Of a DNA stretch of 64,000 bases, positions 55,380-64,000 are shown one piece after another (position 1 is the stretch's first letter; every line of letters begins with the position of its first letter). Under the pieces are notes generated by a model. The model saw only the letters and a program-made list of their open reading frames with translations. It had not been told where the DNA came from and made no database searches. The DNA lies in contig CM034546.1 in the NCBI GenBank assembly GCA_020055645.1, positions 57,164,001 to 57,228,000 of the forward strand, written 5' to 3'. The translations under genes were made by a program, and so were the position numbers. The DNA comes from Tomocerus qinae (lineage: Eukaryota; Arthropoda; Collembola; Entomobryomorpha; Tomoceridae).

Positions 55380-57491
55380 TTAATTTGCTAAGTAAAGGTC
55401 CATAAACAGGGATTTATTGCTGATGGCCATTTTCTTGAATCCCTCGGTTTGAATAGCTTCCGCTTTATTTCTAGTTATTATAAGAAACGAAAAAAGTTTA
55501 ATCACTGTCAAAAAGTTACATTGTAATTAATTGTAATTAATTACACAATTAAAATGACAGCAAACTTACATGTTGAAATACTTTATAGCCTTCGCCTTCA
55601 GATTCAAAGCGTTGTGCATATCTGCCAAACACAGAGTTTCAGCAACGTTTTCCACGGAAAGATGTTCTGCAATAATCTCTTCAGATTCTTCTTTTAATCC
55701 TGTTATGTCATACTTTTCTGCAATCTGTAAAAACTCTATTGCTTTGCCTTCCAAGATTTTCGCATCTATCCAACCGCTAAATAATTAAAGTCGTAAGTGT
55801 TTTAGTTGTAAATAGATTAAAAATGAATGTAATCAACCTTACTTTTTTACTATATGAATATTATTCTATGACTAAAAGCTAACTGCAGATACTTTGAGTC
55901 GCTAATATATATTTTAAATTCATTGAACTTTGTATGAATTAATGTGTGTGAATTACCTGTAAATGTACTGCAGCATCCCATAAACAATGTCATTGCCAAA
56001 ATCGGGAATTTTCACGGTATTATTGATGGATTCCAACATTTTATTTAAGAACATTGCCTTAAAAACTGAACTCCGACCTACACCAATGAAATGTTATGTT
56101 CAGGCGATTTAATCAAAAAACAATCCCAATTCAAAGTGACATAATATTACTATTCTCATCGCCGCTCCTCAAGACATAGTTTATAATATAATAAGCGTTT
56201 ACTGCCACTGCCATATGTCAAGCATATTGTAATTATATGGTTATTTGAATATTATAATATAATTAGATTGAATATATATTATTATGTATTGGGCAGCAAA
56301 GATTCATAACTGGCTGAAGTTTTAGCCACCTATAATACGAAATCCTAACGTGGCCAAAATCTTAACCGGGCATCAGAAATGTCGTTTTCAGTGCAAACTA
56401 ATTTTTACTCCCAAGCCCCTTAATTTATTTTATATTGACCATAATAATAATTAATGTGTGGCTTGGTATACTCCATATATGAGGATAACAAAACCCTAAG
56501 TAACTCAGGAAAAAAGTTTTACTATAAGTTAAAGGCATTTAGATAAACCTTACATGACAAGATCCCCTTGTGAGCCTTGAAGGTTTTGTCTTGTGTCTCA
56601 ATTATAACATCACTGAATAGTGAAGAAATCAATAAAACTTCAAAATCCATAAACAAGTTTATGTGTCTTCGAAGTTTTTTATTTACGGGGTCCAATGTCT
56701 CTCCAGAGAACAGTTTCTGCACAGTAGGAAGTTTAATACGCAAGGAACAATAAATTCTGAGGGTATCACCATCAAGTAAATGATTTTGTGGGTTTAATAA
56801 ATCTTCCGTCTTCACAAATGTGCGCCAACCATAGCTTCCTGGTTCCTTAAATGTGTGATTGATTTCTGGTAAAATAAAACAATTTAGGTTTAAAAAATTT
56901 AAATTTATATTTAATGCAGTTAATAATCATAATATTCATAAAAAATGGATAATTATGTCAAGTTACCACTTTTGAGATCTTCTCCTGCCTGATTGAGAAT
57001 GCCAATTTCACAAGTTACAACAGTTGGTTTCATTCCTTTGAGAAACTTTAAAAATATCGATAAGTATTCGCATTTTTCACCTGATGATTCGTTTAGTTTC
57101 TCTGCAAACTTAGTGTCAACTAGAAGCTGCCTGTTAATATTTAAATCACCAATTGAAACGCCTTTTTTAAAAACTAAATAAAATATTCGGACATTTTAGA
57201 GAGTCACCATTCATAATCAATCCCTCCTTCGGAAAGAGGGAATGGATGAGAAGCTAAACGTTGGTTCGGTTTTTGAAGTTCTTCTCTAAACTTTTGTATA
57301 TCATAACGGTAAATTTTTGATATTTCCTGATGCTATAAAAATTAATATTATGAATTTCATGGCTTTAATAATTTCACTAAAAATGAAATAATAATGACAA
57401 ATTAGAATAATATGCTTATTTTTACCTTTGCAACAGCCAGATAATCATACATGTTAGACCTTCCTCTTTTGATTCCTGAAGTACCACTCAT
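55380..57491 (-). CDS. BTB5: MATH-BTB protein (SPOP-like), 7 exons, 361 aa
   Basis: Exons: E1 57426-57491, E2 57208-57332, E3 56967-57130, E4 56554-56865, E5 55957-56077, E6 55570-55776, E7 55380-55470 (1086 nt, open). E1 is three codons shorter than in BTB4 and starts MSGTSGIKRG. MATH, BTB (LLISSLFSDVIIETQDKTF, AHKGILSC, SSVFKAMFLN) and C-terminal (LSVENVAETLCLADMHNALN) segments are complete. The donor of E1 is GTAAAA and that of E5 GTAATT, both acceptable. Confidence 0.86.
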
Positions 57492-57815
57492 TTCACAAAA
57501 TGGTGATTGTAAGCTGAATAAAATAATTATTGAATTTATAGGTCTCTCTTCATTTATTTATTTATTATTATTCACCAAATATTCACTCACCAGCTTTACA
57601 CTGTTTTCTCTAATCTTTCTGTTTTCTATTGGAGAACGAAAATGAATCTCGAATGAATACTAACACCGCACTAAAGGTATATTTTTGTGGTTTGCTTTCA
57701 TATTGATAAGAAATTGGGATTGTTGAAGGAAAGGAAGGACGAAATAACGTGATAAGTGTCTGTCTTCTACGATAATTCATGACCTTGTAAAACCAAATGG
57801 ATGGATAAATAGGGT

Positions 57816-58217
57816 CAGGGTTGGCAAATGGTTTTAACCAGCTGGTAAAATCCTAGTGGCTAAAAGAGGCTGAAAGAGGCTGAAACTCACAAATGTGACA
57901 AAACACAATTTTCCCAATTTCAAACGGTTTAAAGTTATTTTTACAGCGTTATTTAACAGTTTCATACATTTTACATTTTGCCGACTTACAACTTCTTTTT
58001 AGCAGACTTCCAATTTGTGTTTTTACTTTTTACCGACGTCCAACGCCGTGTATCTAAGCATTTGAAAATTTTAGCTGCTCAGATTTTCGTATTGAAATGA
58101 AGTATATATAATAGTATAGTTTCAGCCCCGCTTTGCATGGTTATAACCTGGTTTCAACCTGTTTTTGCCAGCCGGCTGGCATAAACGAAAATTGTGTATA
58201 GCAAAAATCTAACCCTG
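57816..58217. mobile_element. hAT-like MITE, copy b
   Basis: It is 402 bp, with ends CAGGGTTGGCA and the complement of CAGGGTTAG, and flanks aatagggt/aatagtgc (first five bases identical). The interior matches the MITE at 28875-29268. The BTB6 flank carries the empty site (around gaatgaacagtatcaac). Confidence 0.75.
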
Positions 58218-58276
58218 AATAGTGCAAACTATCTCAGAATATATCGAACACATGAGTAATACATACGATCTATCAC

Positions 58277-58446
58277 ACTAACGCATAACGTTAATTTAAC
58301 GTTAACGCATATAACACTAAATTAACGTTAACGCATAAAACGTTAAATTAAGGTTAACGCATATAACGTTAAATTAACGTTAACGCATATAACGTTAAAC
58401 GTGTTAACGCATAACGTTAAAATTAAGTCGTTAATTCAGTTAACAT
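58277..58446. repeat. Imperfect tandem repeat built from the GTTAAC palindrome
   Basis: About six copies of a 27-30-bp unit resembling acgttaaattaacgttaacg followed by catata. Each contains nested palindromes (acgttaaattaacgt, cgttaacg). Confidence 0.85.
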
Positions 58447-59428
58447 AATAAAGCACCGACGTTGGATTGAAACTCAAATAAGTTTACAAAGCTCTCCGCT
58501 TATAGTATATAATATATCACAGTAGATAATATTTATTATAATTTATGGAATTTAAAATATTAATAAAGTTAAGAATATAATAATATATCATTATTATGTA
58601 GTTTATATAAATTAGTGTCAATATACTTTGTGCATTCTCACCTACCTATTAATTGTGTTCCATTTAAGTAGGTATGCATTTTTATTTAGGTGGATAGCAC
58701 ATTCATGTAGGCTTTCGTTTACTTCAAGATAAAGAATAATAAGCCATTGTTTCACCATAGCAGTTATTTGTGTAACTTTATTTTGGAAACTGCAAATGAG
58801 CGTTATTTAATACAATACAATTATCTGTATATGCAGTAATGAGATGAATACTAAATATACAAAATGTAGTAACAATTAAATAAAAAATAGCCTTAATTTT
58901 GTTTCGTTTAATTAAACCGTTACTTTTGGTAAAACCAAGTTTGTATTTGTATTCTACTGGAGTACAATGATGTAGTAAATTAGGTATGAATGAATCTGTT
59001 AAGCTCCAGTAGTTTAGGTTTTAGAAAATGAAAGAACGAATGAACGATTTCTACAAAGAGTATGCCTATGCGATGGCATCAATTAAATATATCTTTATGT
59101 GTCTAAATGACTAGAATGAACAGCAACAATAAAATCTTTGACGAACGTTATTATTGATTTATTGAATTACCAATTTCTACAAAGAGGATATATCTGTAAA
59201 CGATAAACGAGCTATGTCGCTTATAGGTAAATTAATAAGTATAATATTCTTATATCAAAATTTCTGCTATCGTTGTTTTTTTTTATTATTCATTTTTTTG
59301 TTCATTGTTCATATACTGAGAAATAATATGACCAACAATGGGATCATAACATGGTATAATTATACAGCTAATAGATATACCATCGTATTAGCAAAAAATT
59401 CAGGATAAATATAATAATAATTTTAAAC
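58447..59428. other. Intergenic between BTB5 and BTB6, no gene seen
   Basis: AT-rich; the end aligns to other MATH-BTB 3' flanks. Confidence 0.45.
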
Positions 59429-61585
59429 TTAATTTGCTAAGTAAAGGTCCATAAACAGTGATTTATTGCTGATGGCCATTTTCTTGAATCCTTCGGTTTG
59501 AATAACTTCCGCTTTATTTCTACTTAATATAAGAAAAAAAACAATTAAATCCATGTCAAAAAGTTACATTGTATGGATAACTAATTAGTAATTAATTACA
59601 TAATGAAACATGATAGAAATCGTACATGTTGAAATACTTAATAGCCTTCGCCTTCAGATTCAAAGCTTGGTGCGTATCTGCCAAACACAGAGTTTCAGCA
59701 ACATTTTCCACGGAAAGATGTTCTGCAATAATGTCTTCAGATTCTTCTTTTAATCCTGTTATGTCATACTTTTCTGCAATCTGTAAAAACTCTATGACTT
59801 TGTCTTCCAAAGTTTTTGCTTTTATCCAACCGCTAAATAATTAAAGTCATAAGTACTTCAGTTGTACAAATATTAAAAATGTATTTATACACAAATTAGC
59901 AAGATTTACACATTCTGTCTAATTGAATATTTTAAGATCAGTGACAAAATTACTTTGGACTGCTGATATTTATCTTAAATTCATTGAAGTTTATAACAAT
60001 TATAATCTGTGAATACCTGTAAATGTACTGCAGCATCCCTTGAACAATGTCATTGCCAAAATCGGTAATTTTCACAGTATTATTGATGGATTCAAACATA
60101 TCATTTAAGAACATTGCCTTAAAAACTGAACTCCGACCTATACAAATGAATTATACTGGTTGAGGCTATTTAATCAAAGAAATAGTTATTTATATATTAT
60201 ATTATATGAATGATACAAATCTCATGTATATGATGAGTAGGGCATTGTGCAGTCTAAAAATATTACTCACGGTAACCTAGATCCAAACTGGCTAATATTT
60301 TAGTTACCTATAAAACGAAATCCTGAATCCTGGCATAGCTAAAATCTTAGCCTAGCATGAGAAAATATTTATTCTAGTGATTTGAGCTGACTTTCTGCAC
60401 AGAATCAAATTTTTACATCCAACCCACTTATTTTCTTATATATTGAACATTATAATAAAAAGGTGGTTAGGTACTTATATTCTAGTATAACAGCAAAAAT
60501 CCTAATATTGTAGGCGCAGTTGTAATTTCTGTGCGGTTGTTTAGATATACTATTATTACTCAAAGAAAGATTTCTTCCTGGGCTTAGTTTTCTCAAGATT
60601 ATATTATTTAACCTTACATGACAAGATTCCCTTGTGAGCCTTGAAGGTTTTGTCTTGTGTCTCAAGGGTAACATCACTAAATAGTGAAGAAATCAATAAA
60701 TCTTCAAAATCCATAAACAAATCATTGTATCTTCGAATCTTATCATTTACGGGCTCCAATTTCTCACTGGAAAACAGTTTCTGCACAGGAGGAAGTTTAA
60801 TACATAATGAACAATAAATTCTGAGGGTATCACCATCAAGTAAATGATTTTGTGGGTCTAATATAACTTCCGTCTTCAAAAATGTGCCCCAACCATGGCT
60901 TTCTGGTTCCTTGAATGTATGATTGAGTTCTGGTCAAATAAAACAATTTAGGTTTAAAAAATAATAATCACGTCGTCCTTTAAGAAGCAATTTATTTTTA
61001 TGGTTCCTTTAGAGACGAATAATCAAAAATAAAATTGACAATTGTATCAAATTACCATATTTGAAAATGTCTCCGGCCTGATTCAAAATTCCAACTTCAT
61101 AAGTTACAACCGTTGGTTGCCTTCCTTTGAGAAAGTTTAAAAATATCGCTAAGTATTCGCGTTTTTCACCTGAATCGTTTAGTTTCTTGACAAACTTAGT
61201 GTCAACCAGAAGCTGCCTGTTAATATTTAAATCCCTAATTGAAAAGATGTTTTTCTATATTAAATAAAATATTCAGATATTTTAGAGAGTCACCATTCAT
61301 AATCAATCCCTCCGTCGGAATGAGGGAATGGATGAGAAGCTAAACGTTGGTTCGGTTTTTGAAGTTCTTCTCTAAACTTCTGTATATCATAACGGTAAAT
61401 TTTTGATATTTCCTGATGCTATAAAAATTAATATGATTTAAATGGTTTTAATAATTTTATTAAAAATGAAATAATATTGATATGGCAAATTAAAATATAT
61501 TTATTTCTACCTCTGCGACGGCCAGATAATCATACCTATTAGCTATATTATATCTTCTCTTTTTATTTCCTGAAGTAACACTCAT
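59429..61585 (-). CDS. BTB6: MATH-BTB protein (SPOP-like), 7 exons, 363 aa
   Basis: Exons: E1 61511-61585, E2 61294-61418, E3 61056-61216, E4 60618-60929, E5 60017-60137, E6 59626-59832, E7 59429-59519 (1092 nt, open). It starts MSVTSGNKKRRYN. MATH (YRYDIQKF, EW-QLLVDTK), BTB (LLISSLFSDVTLETQDKTF, SSVFKAMFLND) and BACK-like C-terminus (KEESEDIIAEHLSVENVAE) are present. The E6 donor is GTACGA where the other copies have GTAAGT, which may weaken splicing. Exon 1 has a Lys/Arg cluster absent from BTB2 and BTB4. Confidence 0.86.
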
Positions 61586-64000
61586 TTCACAAAATGGTAA
61601 TTGTAAATTGAACAAAATTTTTACTGAATTTATAGAGCTCTTTTTGTTACACTCGGTTTCAATTATTCACCAAATATTCACTCGCCACTGTTTTCTCTAC
61701 AGCCCTTTTGATCTTTCTGTTTTCTATTGAAGTACGAAAATGAATAACGAATGAATACTGACACTGACGAGAAACTGCATTTTTGTTCCTTTAGAGAAGT
61801 ATAGCTTTGTGCTTGACATATTGATAAGAATTTGGGACTGTTGAAGGAAATGAATGACGGGATATTGTGATAAGTGCCTTAATTTTATGATATCAATTAT
61901 GACCTTGTAAAACCAAACGGGTGAATGAACAGTATCAACTTACTCATACTATATTGAACACAATGAGTAATGCATCTCACAAACGTTAATTCAGTTAACA
62001 TAACAATTTGTGAAACTCAAATATAAATATACAAAACTCGCAAATGGTATAAGACGTTGTTAGCTATTATAGCTTTAAGTTAGAAAGATTGAAAAATCCT
62101 TAGGTAGTAGACCAGCGCGTTTTGTTACTTAAGGTTGGTTCACTGAAGGTTGGTTGGTTGGTGTTTTTGAATTGAACTCTCTATTTTACAGTAATCAAAA
62201 TAGATAACAGCACTAATTTTAAGGACTGTAAAATAGCTTTGGCGAAAGTTAATTTGCAAAACTTTTAACAACAAGGAAGATATCAGGATACAACAAACAA
62301 TAATTATTATTAAGGTTGACTATCAGTAATGTTAATTTCCTATCTCAGGAAAGTGAAAATATCTGAAGTAATATTGCACGTACAGGATTTTGGTGCCTAT
62401 AGTTGGAAAGATTGAACATTTCCCTGGAACTTGTGGCCCTCTGAATTTCCAAAAACATACCAAATGGGCCATAATTAGCGTTTCAAAAAATATTTTTATA
62501 GAAAAAGGGCGCGGAAATTTTCTGGGACAATATTGTGATGTATTTTTATTACAATTTAATAATTTAAAAATCTGAGAGCCACTGTTCCAGACATCCTGGT
62601 GGATCAGCACAAAATTTTCAGAAATGAAATCGGTTGATTATTTTTTGATGTATGTCCACTATTCTAAAGGTCTGTAATTTGAAAAAAATGTATAAGCAAA
62701 ACCATCAGAGAACGACCCACAAATATAGAGTGGCAGAATACACACAACAAGTTATGAAACTAGAGTTACAGGTTACAGTGCACACTCAAAACAAACTAGA
62801 TTTGTTTTCTGTCCTAGTTCCGTCTTTCTTACAAATCCGTTTGAAAATATATCCAAATTTTATAAAAATATGAATTGTGATCTATCTAATCTATTTTTTG
62901 TGTGCGAAGGTAAATGTAATTTTGTGTTGGCGGAATTTAGAGGGCAAAAGTGTCTACTTTATAGCACTGCATGCAAGCAAATATCAATGCATTAAAATAG
63001 AATTCCGTGATTCCTGCTATTTTTGTCAAAGATTGATACCATTATGCCGCAGAGCAATCTCTATATGCATCATGGCACCATAACATCATCACTACCTGGT
63101 TTAGCCAAATTGGATTTTTAGCATTCTCGTATTTATAAAAATGGAGTTTTTCCACTAAGCATTAATTCAAACTTAGTTATGTAGCAGTGAAAAAAACACA
63201 TTAATAAATAACAATTTCCGTTCTTTTAAATAATCAACCGTGCACGTGTAACGCAATCGAACATTCTGTCTGATTCAACACGTTCGTGGACAAGAAGAAA
63301 GATTTCGAGCAATTTAGCCGTATAAATAATTTAAAATTTCTAAATGCGAAAATTAAATTACTAGTTTCCGTAATAATACTACATAACACGTTAGCTGGAA
63401 ACGATTAAGTATGTTCTAATACTAGCAAGTAGTGGAGTAAATATTTGCATGTGTGTATTATTTTCTATCGTTTCAGAATTTATCAAATATCACGGTGTCA
63501 TATCGTATATAATCACACACACAACATGTAATCGAATACTCACTTTTCAATTCACTTTCAAATTATTTCTGTTTGTGACCAAGAATTAATACGAAATCCC
63601 GCTTTTAAATGTATTTTTAAATAAGCACAAAATGTCAAAACGCCTTCTAGCTAAGACAGCTCAGCCGTAAACAAAGTCAATAATTGCCAAATGTCGTTTA
63701 TATAAACAAGTGAGTTTTGTATAACGGTTTATAAAATAATTTCGTATATATATATATTCCCTACTACTTTGTGATAACCTTACTTTGACTGACTACCTTG
63801 AAGTGAGGTCACATTTGACACGAGTTTTACACCAAATTGTGTTTAATATAAAATAATCTTCTTAAAATACTAACATAGACGGAGAAAATCATAACGGTAC
63901 AACCATTGCTGTTTTGCAAGTTGAATGGGCTAGAGGTGGTTACATGCTGAAGGCAGAAATTCTCACAATTTCTCTTTATTTATTGGTGTCTTATATAAAA
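61586..64000. other. BTB6 upstream region and right end of window, no gene seen
   Basis: Positions 61670-61745 carry the shared MATH-BTB upstream block. The rest is AT-rich with only short open frames (for example 62652-62873 and 62332-62610) that show no domain or splice support. Confidence 0.45.

Noticed and set aside
59626..59844. 72-codon plus-strand frame recurring in every MATH-BTB copy
   Set aside because: Antisense to exon 6 of the MATH-BTB genes, which has clear homology on the minus strand.

Overview
This is an AT-rich animal nuclear sequence, almost certainly from an arthropod. The signs are multi-exon genes with short GT-AG introns, a divergent ionotropic-receptor (IR) chemoreceptor gene, a BEL/Pao LTR retroelement, Penelope-like retroelements and many small non-autonomous DNA transposons. 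A springtail-like hexapod would fit (compact introns, IR and MATH-BTB expansions), but that is inference. No rRNA, tRNA, CRISPR or bacterial-style operon was recognised. Nearly all genes are on the minus strand.

Layout. 1-15721: a head-to-tail array of about 3.8 nearly identical 4.09-kb units of a Penelope-like element (PLE). Each unit encodes a basic, Asn/Arg-rich ORF1 protein and a PLE reverse transcriptase (ORF2) with no recognisable GIY-YIG endonuclease. In three of four units ORF1 and ORF2 lie in one frame, separated by a single TAG. The array abuts a dead MATH-BTB gene (BTB1, 16765-17675), in whose intron 4 it appears to sit. 18648-20419: a C2H2 zinc-finger gene (ZNF-A). 21875-22969: a GC-rich foldback element with about 210-245-bp inverted arms. 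23403-28651: MATH-BTB gene BTB2, whose intron 4 carries a 2.7-kb TIR transposon containing tandemly repeated exon-like blocks. 30648-34374: an internally deleted BEL/Pao element. 35235-37021 and 37761-39860: a second ZNF plus MATH-BTB pair (ZNF-B, BTB3), a segmental duplicate of ZNF-A/BTB2. 43183-45543: BTB4. 46436-47216: a 27-bp minisatellite. 47515-49488: the IR gene. 55380-57491 and 59429-61585: BTB5 and BTB6. The intergenic DNA holds hAT-type MITEs and little else.

How the genes relate. The six MATH-BTB copies share one seven-exon structure with matching splice phases and near-constant exon lengths (typically 75, 125, 161-164, 312, 121, 207 and 91 bp). They encode about 361-364-residue SPOP-like proteins, a family known for cullin-3 substrate adaptors. 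BTB2, 4, 5 and 6 read through as intact spliced models. BTB1 is a pseudogene, and BTB3 has lost the splice acceptor of exon 6. The two ZNF paralogues have each lost the last finger through a different nonsense codon.

The best candidate for an undescribed system is the tandem endonuclease-less PLE with the stop-separated ORF1/ORF2 arrangement, a unit edge falling inside the 3' codons of ORF2, and a hammerhead-like fold with a non-consensus core in its 5' region. Exon limits were read by eye from splice consensus and frame and are good to a few bases; nothing here was tested by database search.
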